NCBI GenBank assembly: GCA_021769965.1
Contig: JAETRU010000015.1
Span: 1 to 60,895, forward strand
Reading direction: 5' to 3'
Length of the DNA stretch: 60,895 nucleotides
Source: Eubacterium sp.
Lineage (GTDB): Bacteria; Bacillota; Clostridia; Peptostreptococcales; Anaerovoracaceae
Shown: positions 43,149-51,842 of the stretch, in pieces
Layout: every line of letters begins with the position of its first letter
Position numbering within the stretch: the stretch's first letter is position 1
Notes under the pieces: generated by a model
What the model saw: only the letters and a program-made list of their open reading frames with translations
Databases searched by the model: none
Told to the model about the DNA's origin: nothing
Translations under genes and position numbers: made by a program

Positions 43149-43646
43149 ATGACAGCAGCAGAAATCAGAAAAGAGATGGAAATGGTACAGGCGCAGCAGG
43201 AGGAGCTGGTCTTTGAGGATTTTAATCATGAGGAGGCCTGGAAGCTGGGAAATCTGATGGTACAGCGGGCGCGGGAGCAGCGGCTTCCGGTGGGTCTGAG
43301 CATTACCTTCAACCCGCAGAGTATGTTCTACTGTGCCCTGCCCGGATCGGCGCCGACCAACGAGCACTTTATTGAACGGAAAGACAATGTGGTTTACGAG
43401 TGTTACCGCAGCTCCTACGAGATGACGCTGGCCGCGGCGCTGGAAACAGAGCGCGACTTTATGGAATACTGGGGCATGGATTACATGGATTTCGCTCTGG
43501 CAGGAGGCTCTTTCCCGATCACGGTACGGGGATCAGGCGTTCTGGGCACAGTCACCTGTTCCGGTCTGGCGCAGGAAGAGGACCATCGTTTTGTGGTATC
43601 GGTGCTGAAAGAATACTTAGGAAAACAGGGAGGAAAGAAAAAATGA
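43149..43646 (+). CDS. UPF0303/haem-degrading-domain (PF03928-type) protein
   Basis: A 165-residue protein like the UPF0303 group: EELVFEDFNHEEAWKLGNLMVQRARE, LPVGLSITFN, then ERKDNVVYECYRSSYEM and a C-terminal LAGGSFPITVRGSGVLGTVTCSGLAQEEDHRFVV. UPF0303 proteins are found beside inositol and sugar catabolic genes and have no settled function. It is the second PF03928-type protein in this region; the first is the smaller one at 36085. Its stop overlaps the start of the oxidoreductase gene. Confidence 0.85.
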   Translation: MTAAEIRKEMEMVQAQQEELVFEDFNHEEAWKLGNLMVQRAREQRLPVGLSITFNPQSMFYCALPGSAPTNEHFIERKDNVVYECYRSSYEMTLAAALETERDFMEYWGMDYMDFALAGGSFPITVRGSGVLGTVTCSGLAQEEDHRFVVSVLKEYLGKQGGKKK

Positions 43647-44665
43647 AAACGAAAGTATTGTTACTGGGTCTCGGATTCTGGGGCCGCAACTGGCTGGAAC
43701 TGATCCTCCGCACGGACAGAGTGGAACTGGCCGGGGTCGCCGGCAGCGAGGCGGAGCTGGCAGAGGTGAAGGAAAAGTACGGACTGGCAGAAGAACTTCT
43801 GTATTCCGATTTCAGAGACGCTGTCAAAGGCAGCGACGCGCAGCTGGCCATCGTGGTCATCCCTGGCAGGCTGCACTTTGAGGCGGACAAAATGGCTATG
43901 GAAAAGGATATGCACGTCATTACGGAGAAGCCTCTGGCGGCAGATCTGGAAGAGGCGAAGAAGCTGCTGGAGATCAAGGCGCAGCACCCGAAGGTCAAAT
44001 TTATGGCTTCCCAGAACTACCGGTGGAGACCGCACAATCAGGCCATCAAAAAGGCCATCGACAGCGGTATGATCGGCGACGTGGAGACTGTTCTCTGCGA
44101 GTTCAGAAAGCAAGAGGATCTGCAGGGTTACCGGGCAGGGCTGGAGCAGCCTCTTCTGCAGGACGTCTGCATCCATCATTTTGATCTGATCCGTTTCTAT
44201 ACAGGGGCAGACTGCAGGAACATATACTGCAGATCCTATCATCCGACATGGTCGGCATTTGAAGGAAGACCGGGAACTGACGCCGTTATGGAACTGGAAA
44301 ACGGTATCCGCGTCACCTATAACGGCACCTGGGCGGCCAGAGGAAAGGAGACCTCCTGGGACGGTAATTTTACTATTACCGGTTCTAAGGGCGCGCTGAG
44401 CCTGGACGCTGATGACAATGTCTGGTTCTATGGATTCAGCAAGAACGCAGAGGTCGTCATGGTATCCGGCGCAGAGCAGGGCGTTCTGCTGGAAAAACCG
44501 GAAATGAAGTATCAGGAGATGGAATACGGCTTCCATATGATGCTGGACTGCATCGCAGAGGATACGGTTCCGGAGACGACACTGGAAGATAACTTCAAAA
44601 GTTACGCTATGGTATGCGCGGGATTGAGATCTGTGGAGACCGGTCAAGTTGAAGTTTGTGAATAG
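43643..44665 (+). CDS. Gfo/Idh/MocA-family oxidoreductase
   Basis: A 340-residue NAD(P)-dependent enzyme. The Rossmann start is KVLLLGLGFWGRNWLELI, EKPLAADLEEAKKLL holds the catalytic Lys of the EKP motif, and the C-terminal beta-sheet domain follows (HHFDLIRFYTG with a family His). Members oxidise inositols, sugars and sugar acids at a secondary alcohol. ATG 43643 overlaps the previous stop and has an AGGGAGGAAAG site. It closes the glycyl-radical operon and fits oxidation of a cyclic or linear polyol or sugar acid. Confidence 0.92.
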   Translation: MKTKVLLLGLGFWGRNWLELILRTDRVELAGVAGSEAELAEVKEKYGLAEELLYSDFRDAVKGSDAQLAIVVIPGRLHFEADKMAMEKDMHVITEKPLAADLEEAKKLLEIKAQHPKVKFMASQNYRWRPHNQAIKKAIDSGMIGDVETVLCEFRKQEDLQGYRAGLEQPLLQDVCIHHFDLIRFYTGADCRNIYCRSYHPTWSAFEGRPGTDAVMELENGIRVTYNGTWAARGKETSWDGNFTITGSKGALSLDADDNVWFYGFSKNAEVVMVSGAEQGVLLEKPEMKYQEMEYGFHMMLDCIAEDTVPETTLEDNFKSYAMVCAGLRSVETGQVEVCE

Positions 44666-44670
44666 ATTCG

Positions 44671-44712
44671 AAAAAAAGCAGGTCTCAGGGGTTCCCTGAG
44701 ATCTGCTTTTTT
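44671..44712. terminator. Bidirectional terminator between oxidoreductase and IclR genes
   Basis: AAAAAGCAG-TCTCAGGG pairs with CCCTGAGA-CTGCTTTTTT; both sides have A/T runs. Confidence 0.92.
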
Positions 44713-44723
44713 GCGGCGGAGAG

Positions 44724-45467
44724 TCAGCTGCCGAGGGCATGGGAAAGTTCTCCGCAGACCTCTATCGTTCGATGGAGCACGTCAGTCAGCTTTTCGTCCA
44801 TACGGGACGTCGGCCCTGACACGCTGATGACGCCCTGCAGGGCGCGGCCCGCGCCGAAGACCGGCACCGAGATACAGCGCAGACCGATCTCCACTTCCTC
44901 GTTGTCGATGGCGTAACCCTGACCGCGGATCACGTCGAACTGCTGGCGCAGCTTTTCCTCGTCGGTGATGGTATTAGGGGTCAAAGCTTTGAAGTTGCAG
45001 TCCTTCAGATAGCTTTCCACATAATCCTCGTCGGCGTAGGACAGGATCAGCTTGCCTGCGGACGTGGAATACAGCGGATCGGTGCCTCCGACAGAGGATG
45101 CGGTCCTGACCGCGTGCTTGGACTGAATGCAGTCGATATACAGCACCTCTCGGCTGGATTCGATGGAAAGATGCACGTTTTCTCCGAATTCGTCACGGAG
45201 CGTCTGCATATAAGGCCGCGCGATATCCACCAGAGAAAAGGTCTTTTCATAGATCTTTCCCAGCTCGTAGGTCTTCAGACCGAGAGAGTAAAGGGTGGTA
45301 TTGGGGTCCTGAGACAGGAAGCCGCAGTGAACCAGTGTCTGCAGGATGCCGTGCAGAGTGCTCTTGTTGATGCCCAGCTCTCTGCTGATGTCCGCCAGTT
45401 TGGTTTCTCCGTTATGATGGGCAATGTAGTCGAGAACGGAACTCATTTTTAAGATGGATTGAATCAT
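44724..45467 (-). CDS. IclR-family regulator
   Basis: A 247-residue regulator with an N-terminal winged helix (VLDYIAHHNGETKLADISRELGINKSTLHGILQTL across residues 10-45) and the IclR ligand domain (YSTSAGKLILSYA, IRGQGYAIDNEEVEIGLRCISVPVFG, LQGVISVSGP). The family senses aromatic, sugar-acid or glyoxylate-type compounds. It sits between the two catabolic operons and is transcribed towards the end of the glycyl-radical operon. It is 38 bases after the GntR gene on the same strand, so the two are probably one transcript. Confidence 0.93.
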   Translation of the reverse strand: MIQSILKMSSVLDYIAHHNGETKLADISRELGINKSTLHGILQTLVHCGFLSQDPNTTLYSLGLKTYELGKIYEKTFSLVDIARPYMQTLRDEFGENVHLSIESSREVLYIDCIQSKHAVRTASSVGGTDPLYSTSAGKLILSYADEDYVESYLKDCNFKALTPNTITDEEKLRQQFDVIRGQGYAIDNEEVEIGLRCISVPVFGAGRALQGVISVSGPTSRMDEKLTDVLHRTIEVCGELSHALGS

Positions 45468-45505
45468 ATATCAGGATTCCTTTCGTAATGTCGTAATGCC
45501 TGCTG

Positions 45506-46168
45506 CTATATTCCTTTGAAGAAGTCCTTCGGATATCGGGCCTCCAGATTGTAGAAGGAGGTCAGGTGGTCTGTGATGAGGCGCAGGGCCTCGTCCAGGT
45601 TGTTGTTGATAAGCGCCTCCGCGATCTGATGGTGCTGGTGGATGTGCTCACTTTCCCTCTCTACAGAGTTGGGATAGCAGAGCATGATGTACTGCACCCG
45701 CAGGTAAAGCTCTTTCTGGAACTTCATCAGCAGATTGTTTCCGGCAATTTCCGCCAGATACATGTGGAACCGGCAGTCCAGCTCCCGGCGGTTCTGATGG
45801 TCGTCTCTGCGGGAAGCGTCCTCGCAGTCAGCTGCGATCTCGTCCAGCTTGATGAAATCGGCTCTGCTGCCGAAGAGAGACGCCAGCTTCACCGAAAGGG
45901 TGTCCATGGCCAGCCGCAGAGCGCCTATCTCGACGATATCGTCTTCGGTATAGGTCCTGACCTGTACGAAGCGGTTGGGGAAGATCTCCAGAAGGCCCTC
46001 GTTAGCCAGCTGCTGCATAGCGTCCCGGACCGGCGTCCGGCTGATCTGAAACTTTTGAGCAACGGCAGCCTCGGGAACCTTGTCCCCGGGAAGCAGCTGC
46101 CTGGTCATGATTAAGTCAAGAATGTATTCATAAGCGGTTTGCCGCAGTAGGGTATTGGTCTTGGCCAT
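45506..46168 (-). CDS. GntR-family regulator (FCD subgroup)
   Basis: A 220-residue regulator. The start at 46168 (MAKTNTLLRQ) follows AGGAGT; an open frame reaches 46288 but lacks a ribosome site. The winged helix includes YEYILDLIMTRQLLPGDKVPEAAVAQKFQISRTPVRDAMQQL; the FCD helical domain has the metal His and Asp pattern (CRFHMYLAEIAGN, HQIAEALINNN). It is divergent from the Fe-alcohol dehydrogenase operon and a 12-base palindrome lies in the shared control region, so it probably controls that operon and itself. Confidence 0.92.
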   Translation of the reverse strand: MAKTNTLLRQTAYEYILDLIMTRQLLPGDKVPEAAVAQKFQISRTPVRDAMQQLANEGLLEIFPNRFVQVRTYTEDDIVEIGALRLAMDTLSVKLASLFGSRADFIKLDEIAADCEDASRRDDHQNRRELDCRFHMYLAEIAGNNLLMKFQKELYLRVQYIMLCYPNSVERESEHIHQHHQIAEALINNNLDEALRLITDHLTSFYNLEARYPKDFFKGI

Positions 46169-46272
46169 AAAGTTACTCCTTTTTTTAAACGTTGCTTTTA
46201 GTATACCAGTAACCGGTATGAAAATGCAATCTAAAATATATAAAAAATTTAAAAATAATTGTTGAATATATA

Positions 46273-46308
46273 TTGAAATTGTCGACAATCATGTGATATA
46301 ATCGACAA
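46273..46308 (+). promoter_or_regulatory. Promoter and palindromic operator of the 4-hydroxybutyrate-branch operon
   Basis: TTGAAA (46273-46278), 18 bases, TATAAT (46297-46302). ATTGTCGACAAT (46278-46289), a perfect 12-base palindrome, fills the spacer, and a half copy ATCGACAA (46301-46308) overlaps the -10. The core is close to the TnGT-Nx-ACnA pattern of FadR-type GntR proteins; such a site in the spacer would repress. Confidence 0.7.
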
Positions 46309-46343
46309 AAGAAATAAAAGAAGCCAGACTGGAGGAATAAATT

Positions 46344-47456
46344 ATGTTTCGCTTTTCATTACCAACAACGATCGAATCTGCCGGCTCGTTCGGAGAATTC
46401 GCAGAGCGGGCACAGCTTGCGGCCGACGATCTGATCCTGACCAATCAGTTTATCTATGAGCCGTTTATAGTAGCCTGCGGTGTTCCCTGCCCTGTCCTGT
46501 ATCAGGAGAAGTACGGCGCAGGAGAGCCCAATGATGAGATGATCGACGCTATTCGCAGAGATATTCCGGAAAGTACCAGAAGGATCATCGCCGTAGGAGG
46601 CGGAACGGTCATCGATATCGCGAAGGTCCTGACCTTTACCGGCGACTGGTCCGCGGAGGATATCTTTATGGGAAGGGTGGTTCCGACAAAGTCCCGCCGG
46701 CTGGTCGTGCTGCCGACCACCTGCGGTACGGGCAGTGAGGTGACCAATGTGACGATCTGTGAACTGAAGAGGATGAAGACAAAGAAGGGGCTGGCCCTGG
46801 ATACCATGTACGCGGATCTGGCGGTTCTGATCCCGGAGATGCTGCAGACGCTGCCGTATCAGTTCTTCGCTACCAGTTCCATCGACGCGCTGATCCACGC
46901 GGTGGAGTCCTTTCTGTCGCCAAACGCCAGTCCCCACAGTGAGATGTATTCCAGACGGGCTATGGAAATGATCCTGCAGGGTTTTTCCTATGTCAGAGAG
47001 AACGGACCGGAATCCTGGAAGGACAAGGTTGAGGATTTCCTGCTGGCATCCAATATGGCCGGCATCGCCTTTGGTCACGCGGGCTGCGCCGCGGTCCACG
47101 CTCTCAGTTATCCTCTGGGCGGCGCATATCACATTCCCCATGGGGAAGCCAACCAGCTGATGTTTGCGGCCGTGATGCGCAGATATAAGGAAAAGGAACC
47201 TGTCGGCAGGATCAACCGTCTGGAGGAGATCTTCGGAGAGATCCTGAAAACAGATGCGGTGCAGGCGCTGGACGCCCTGTATGACCTGATGGAGGACATT
47301 CTGAAACGAAAAGATCTCAGGGAATACGGCATCAGAGAGGAAGAACTGCCGGTATTCACTGACAGCGTCATCGAGGGACAGCAGCGGCTGCTGAAGAATA
47401 ATTACGTATTTTTAACCAGAGAAGATATGCTGGAGATCTACAGATCCTGTTATTGA
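46344..47456 (+). CDS. Iron-containing alcohol dehydrogenase
   Basis: A 370-residue group III alcohol dehydrogenase. It has GGGTVIDIAKVL for the cofactor, PTTCGTGSEVTNVTI, and the metal ligands Asp and His in SSIDALIHAVESFLS and the two His in FGHAGCAAVHALSYPLGG and YHIPHGEAN. In a run with 4-hydroxybutyryl-CoA dehydratase and a 4-hydroxybutyrate CoA-transferase, the expected reaction is reduction of succinate semialdehyde to 4-hydroxybutyrate, as in the GABA and ethanol-succinate clostridial pathways. Other short aldehydes remain possible. First gene of the third operon. Confidence 0.92.
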   Translation: MFRFSLPTTIESAGSFGEFAERAQLAADDLILTNQFIYEPFIVACGVPCPVLYQEKYGAGEPNDEMIDAIRRDIPESTRRIIAVGGGTVIDIAKVLTFTGDWSAEDIFMGRVVPTKSRRLVVLPTTCGTGSEVTNVTICELKRMKTKKGLALDTMYADLAVLIPEMLQTLPYQFFATSSIDALIHAVESFLSPNASPHSEMYSRRAMEMILQGFSYVRENGPESWKDKVEDFLLASNMAGIAFGHAGCAAVHALSYPLGGAYHIPHGEANQLMFAAVMRRYKEKEPVGRINRLEEIFGEILKTDAVQALDALYDLMEDILKRKDLREYGIREEELPVFTDSVIEGQQRLLKNNYVFLTREDMLEIYRSCY

Positions 47457-47478
47457 TCAGGAAGAGGAGGAAAAGACC

Positions 47479-48333
47479 ATGAATCAGAAAGAGTTGAACA
47501 TCTTTGCGGCAAGGATACGCAAGGCCGCTCTGCGGGCCATGCGTAATGCAGGCGCCGGCCATGTGGGCGGTTCCATGTCTATGGCGGATCTGATGGCCGT
47601 ATTATACGGAGACGTGATGAAGATCGACCCGAAGAACCCGAAATGGGAGGAAAGAGACTGGCTGGTGATATCCAAAGGCCACTGCGGTCCCGCTGTATAC
47701 GGCGCTTTGGCTTTGCGGGGATATTTTGATGAATCGGAACTGGATACGGTAAATCAGGGAGGAACCAGACTGCCGAGCCACTGTGATATGAACCTGACTC
47801 CGGGAATAGACATGAGTACCGGTTCTCTGGGACAGGGCATGTCTACCGCTATCGGCGCAGCCTGGGGCAGCCGCTATCAGGGCAGAGACAATTATACCTA
47901 TCTGGTTCTGGGCGACGGAGAGACCAACGAAGGCCAGGTATGGGAAGGCGCTCTCTTCGCTGCCCAGCAGAAGCTGGATCACCTCATCGCTTTTATCGAT
48001 TACAACAAGAAGCAGCTGGACGGTTATACTGCCGACATCTGCGATATCGGCGACGTTCGGCAGAAGTTCGAAGATTTCGGCTGGGACGCCCGGGAGTGTG
48101 ACGGTCACGATGTGGAGGCTGTCAAAACGGCCATCGAAAAGGCAAAGGCGGTTTCAGGCAAGCCTCATGTCGTCGTGCTGAACACCGTTAAAGGAAAGGA
48201 CTGTTCCTTTGCGGAAGGGGTCCTGTACAACCACCATATGAAATTCAAGCCGGAGGATTATCAGGCAGCCCAAGAGGCGCTGGACGCGAAGATCGAGCAG
48301 ACAGAGAAGGAGGACTCGTCATGTATCAGGTAG
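47479..48333 (+). CDS. Transketolase, N-terminal subunit
   Basis: A 284-residue N-terminal half of a split transketolase, TPP-binding. GAGHVGGSMSMADLMAVLY, SKGHCGPAVYGAL, the TPP motif GDGETNEGQVWEGALFAAQQKLDHLIAFIDYNKKQLDG (GDG to N about 27 residues, positions 154-182). Transketolases move two-carbon ketol units between sugars. The split form is usual in clostridia. It overlaps the C-terminal subunit gene by 13 bases. In this operon it would recycle the sugar part of the substrate, or make a ketose for the aldolase. Confidence 0.95.
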   Translation: MNQKELNIFAARIRKAALRAMRNAGAGHVGGSMSMADLMAVLYGDVMKIDPKNPKWEERDWLVISKGHCGPAVYGALALRGYFDESELDTVNQGGTRLPSHCDMNLTPGIDMSTGSLGQGMSTAIGAAWGSRYQGRDNYTYLVLGDGETNEGQVWEGALFAAQQKLDHLIAFIDYNKKQLDGYTADICDIGDVRQKFEDFGWDARECDGHDVEAVKTAIEKAKAVSGKPHVVVLNTVKGKDCSFAEGVLYNHHMKFKPEDYQAAQEALDAKIEQTEKEDSSCIR

Positions 48334-49289
48334 AAGAAAGAATCACACAGGAAGCCCGGGAAATGCGGGCGGTCTTTGCAAAGGTCATCGCTGACATGGC
48401 AGAGAAGGACAGCCGGGTCATTTATCTGGACTGCGATCTGATGAACAGCATCGGCATGGCGGGCTACTGGAAGGAACATCCGGAACGGGCTGTCAACTGC
48501 GGCATCCAGGAGGCCAATATGATCGGAACCGCAGCAGGCATGTCAGCCACGGGACTGATCCCGTTCACCCACACCTTCGGCACTTTCGCAACGCGGAGAG
48601 TCATGGACCAGATCTTCGTATCGGCGGCCTACGCCAGACTCAACGTGAAGATCATCGGCTCTGATCCGGGCATCACAGCCACTCTTAACGGCGGTACTCA
48701 CATGCCGCTGGAGGATATCGGCATGATGCGGTGTATTCCGGAGGTCACCATCGTGGAACCTGCGGACTCCGTCATGCTGGAGGATATGTTGCGGCAGGCA
48801 AAGGACACATACGGCGTATTCTATATCCGGCTTTCCCGTAAAATTGCGGAAAAGATATACAAAGACGGTTCCACCTTTGAGATCGGAAAGGCTGCAAAGC
48901 TGCGGGAAGGAAAAGACGCTGCGATCTTTGCTACCGGTATCTGCGTCGCGGAAGCCCTTCGGGCAGCGGAGATTCTGGCTGCAGAAGGCATTGACGCAGC
49001 TGTTTCCAACATGTTCACCATAAAACCTGTGGACAGAGAGGCAGTCATCGAAGCGGCAAGGAGCACCGGCGCCATCGTGACGGCGGAAAACCACAATATC
49101 ATCAACGGCCTGGGCTCTGCTGTAGCGGAAGTCCTGGCGGAAAACGTCTGCTGCCCGATGGAGCGTATCGGCGCCAAAGACCGGTTCGGCGAGGTAGGCG
49201 ACATGGATTATCTGAAAAAAGCCATGGGCATGAGAGCCGAGGACATTGCGGCAGCAGTCAGAAGAGTCGTTGAGAGAAAGGGGAAATAA
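48321..49289 (+). CDS. Transketolase, C-terminal subunit
   Basis: A 322-residue C-terminal half containing the pyrimidine-binding and C-terminal domains. It has VINCGIQEANMIGTAAGMSATGL, the His in THTFGTFATRR, and GTHMPLEDIGMMRCIP. The ATG 48321 lies inside the N-terminal gene with an AGAAGGAGG site in that gene's last codons, so the halves are made in equal amounts. A transketolase set inside a pathway operon, not with pentose-phosphate genes, is a hint that a sugar or ketose is an intermediate. Confidence 0.95.
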   Translation: MYQVEERITQEAREMRAVFAKVIADMAEKDSRVIYLDCDLMNSIGMAGYWKEHPERAVNCGIQEANMIGTAAGMSATGLIPFTHTFGTFATRRVMDQIFVSAAYARLNVKIIGSDPGITATLNGGTHMPLEDIGMMRCIPEVTIVEPADSVMLEDMLRQAKDTYGVFYIRLSRKIAEKIYKDGSTFEIGKAAKLREGKDAAIFATGICVAEALRAAEILAAEGIDAAVSNMFTIKPVDREAVIEAARSTGAIVTAENHNIINGLGSAVAEVLAENVCCPMERIGAKDRFGEVGDMDYLKKAMGMRAEDIAAAVRRVVERKGK

Positions 49290-49290
49290 G

Positions 49291-50313
49291 ATGAAAGCGG
49301 CAGTTATTGAAGAGAAAAACAGCCTCCATCTGCGGGAAGTGGAAAAGCCGGTCCTGCAGGACGGAGAGGCATTGATCAAAGTCAGATACTGCGGTATCTG
49401 CGGCAGCGACATCCACGTTCTGCGCGGGGAGCACGCTACGGCGAAATTTCCGGTGATTCCCGGTCATGAGTTCGTAGGAGAGCTGGTGGACATCAAAGGC
49501 AGCGGCAGCCAGCGCTATGAGATCGGCGATTACGTGGTAGCACAGCCGTTTTTCTCCTGCGGCAACTGTGAGCCGTGCGCGAAAGGAGAGGACAACGTCT
49601 GTGCCGACCTGCGCTTTATGGGCGCCCATACCGACGGAGGCTTTGCTCAGTACGTCAAAGTAGCCACCCGCAAGATGTACAGGATACCGAAGGACATGGA
49701 TCTTAAACTGGCGGCTTTGACCGAGCCGGTCGCTGTAGCTGTTCACGATGTCAGAAAGAGCGGCCTTCAGGTGGGAGAAACGGCTCTGATCATCGGCGGA
49801 GGCCCCATCGGTATGCTTATCGCTATGGTTGCGCGTCACGCGGGAGCTAGACAGGTGGTCATCTCCGAGATCAGCGCCTACCGCAGAAAAGTGGCTGAGG
49901 ATCTGGGATTCATCACTGTGGATCCTACAGACAGCTGCTTCGACCAGTCCATCGCCGCATTGACCGAAGGGAAAGGCTTTGACGTCTGCTTCGAAGTGTC
50001 GGGCACCAAGCCGGGCATCGCCACAGCCGTGGAGGAAGCCAGGATCACCGGCACTATCGTGGTGGTGGGCATGACCAGGGAGCCTCACCCTGTGGATCTG
50101 GCGGCGGTGTTCGCCAAGGAACTGACCATCAAAGGCGTCCGCATCCACGCCCAGTACAGTTTCATCGGCGCCATAGAGCTGCTGAAGGAGGGCTCCCTGA
50201 ATGAAGAATTCGAAGCCATGATCAGCAGGGTGTTCCCGCTGGAGGAAGTGGAAGAAGCGTTTGCTTTCGCGCAGGTTCCGGGAGACTATTTCAAAGTTTT
50301 AATCGAAATGTAG
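49291..50313 (+). CDS. Zinc-dependent alcohol dehydrogenase (threonine/sorbitol dehydrogenase type)
   Basis: A 340-residue medium-chain dehydrogenase. Catalytic zinc: Cys in RYCGICGSDIH, His-Glu in IPGHEFVGEL. Structural zinc: CGNCEPCAKGEDNVC. NAD site: ALIIGGGPIGMLIAMVARHAGA, followed by EISAYRR. These enzymes oxidise polyols or amino-alcohols such as sorbitol, threonine or 2,3-butanediol. ATG 49291 has an AAAGGGG site; the longer open frame lies within the transketolase gene. Likely step: oxidation of a polyol intermediate to a ketose. Confidence 0.93.
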   Translation: MKAAVIEEKNSLHLREVEKPVLQDGEALIKVRYCGICGSDIHVLRGEHATAKFPVIPGHEFVGELVDIKGSGSQRYEIGDYVVAQPFFSCGNCEPCAKGEDNVCADLRFMGAHTDGGFAQYVKVATRKMYRIPKDMDLKLAALTEPVAVAVHDVRKSGLQVGETALIIGGGPIGMLIAMVARHAGARQVVISEISAYRRKVAEDLGFITVDPTDSCFDQSIAALTEGKGFDVCFEVSGTKPGIATAVEEARITGTIVVVGMTREPHPVDLAAVFAKELTIKGVRIHAQYSFIGAIELLKEGSLNEEFEAMISRVFPLEEVEEAFAFAQVPGDYFKVLIEM

Positions 50314-50328
50314 AAAAGGAGAAAATCC

Positions 50329-51828
50329 ATGAAAAAGTTCAAATTATTCATCGGCAATCAGTGGGTCGACGCCGAGGGCGGCAAGACTTTTGTTACGTAT
50401 AATCCATGCACGGGAGAACCGATCGCGGAGATGGCCTGCGGCAGTGCGGCGGACACAGAGAAGGCCATTGCGGCAGCCGACGCGGCGTTCCGCTCAGGAT
50501 GCTGGTCCGGTCTGGACGCTGACGAGAGAGCCGCCTATCTGCTGAAAGCAGCTGACATTCTGGAAAGCCGTCTGGAAGAGTTTGCCCGCTATGAGGCGAT
50601 GGATACAGGAAAGCCGATCAGCGAGACCCGTTCCATCGACATTCCTCTGGCCGTCCGCGCTTTCCGCTTCCACGCAGATTCTGTCAAAGCATTGACCGGC
50701 AAGGTCATCACCGTGCCGGGCCATCAGCAGTTCTGCTATACCTCCTATGAACCTTACGGCGTCGTAGGCAGCATTGCGCCGTGGAACTTTCCGCTGCATC
50801 TGCTGACCCGGTCTATCGGCGCGGCTCTGGCAGCAGGCAATACGGTGGTATGCAAGGCGGCAACTCTGACGCCGGTGACCAGTCAGATGCTGGGTGAGGT
50901 CTTCCTGGAAGCGGGCGTACCGGCCGGTGTATATAATGTAGTTTCCGGTTCCGGCGGCGTAGTCGGCGAAGCGCTTCTGGCTTCCGAAAAGGTCAGCATG
51001 GTGGCGCTGACAGGCAGCGAAGCCGTGGGCAGGCGGCTGATGGAAGCCTCCGCGCAGTCCCCGCGGATCAAACCTCTGTCCCTGGAGCTGGGTGGAAAGA
51101 GCCCGATCATCGTGGAGCCGGACTGCGACATGGACGGCGCGCTGAATTCAGCGATTCTCGGCTTCTGCATGAACCAGGGCGAGGTCTGTGTATCAACTTC
51201 AAGACTGCTGCTTGCTGACGAGATCTACGACGAATTTCTGGAAAAGATGGTTGCGCGTCTTTCCAGGATCAGGATCGGCGACTGTCTCAGCGAGGATACC
51301 CAGATGGGCTCCCTGATCAGCGAAGAACACCTGCGGACTGTACAGGGTTTTGTAGACCGCGCGGAAGCCCAGGGCGCAAAGATCCGCTGCGGCGGAAGCC
51401 GACTGACCGGGGGAGACTACGACAAAGGTTTCTATTATCCGCCGACTGTCATCGAAAACGTGACGCCGGACATGGAGATCTTCCAGGAGGAGGTCTTCGG
51501 ACCTGTGCTGTCTGTGACCAGATACAGCACATTGGACGAAGCCATCGAGCTGGCCAACAACACCCGCTTCGGTCTGGGCGCGGCCATCTTTACAGAGAAC
51601 ATCCGCAAGATGTACTGGACGGCAGAAAAGCTGGACGCAGGCACCGTATGGATGAACTGCTCTACCAAGTCAAACATCGAGACACCGTTCGGCGGCAACA
51701 AGAACAGCGGACTGGGCAGAGAAGACGGCGTAGAAGGCCTGCTGGAATATATGAAGGTAAAGAATCACATCTGGTTCATGGGGCCGGATTACGACAATCC
51801 ATATGGTTTTGAAGATGAATATAAATAA
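50329..51828 (+). CDS. Aldehyde dehydrogenase (NAD-dependent)
   Basis: A 499-residue aldehyde dehydrogenase of the betaine/4-aminobutyraldehyde/succinate-semialdehyde type. Active-site Cys287 in NQGEVCVSTSR, general base Glu253 in SLELGGKSP, and VVGSIAPWNFPL for the cofactor. It makes a free acid, since there is no CoA-acylating motif. It may oxidise the same aldehyde that the iron dehydrogenase reduces, balancing redox, as in succinate semialdehyde metabolism. A good GAAAAGGAG site precedes the ATG. Confidence 0.94.
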   Translation: MKKFKLFIGNQWVDAEGGKTFVTYNPCTGEPIAEMACGSAADTEKAIAAADAAFRSGCWSGLDADERAAYLLKAADILESRLEEFARYEAMDTGKPISETRSIDIPLAVRAFRFHADSVKALTGKVITVPGHQQFCYTSYEPYGVVGSIAPWNFPLHLLTRSIGAALAAGNTVVCKAATLTPVTSQMLGEVFLEAGVPAGVYNVVSGSGGVVGEALLASEKVSMVALTGSEAVGRRLMEASAQSPRIKPLSLELGGKSPIIVEPDCDMDGALNSAILGFCMNQGEVCVSTSRLLLADEIYDEFLEKMVARLSRIRIGDCLSEDTQMGSLISEEHLRTVQGFVDRAEAQGAKIRCGGSRLTGGDYDKGFYYPPTVIENVTPDMEIFQEEVFGPVLSVTRYSTLDEAIELANNTRFGLGAAIFTENIRKMYWTAEKLDAGTVWMNCSTKSNIETPFGGNKNSGLGREDGVEGLLEYMKVKNHIWFMGPDYDNPYGFEDEYK

Positions 51829-51842
51829 GGAGGAAACAGGTA

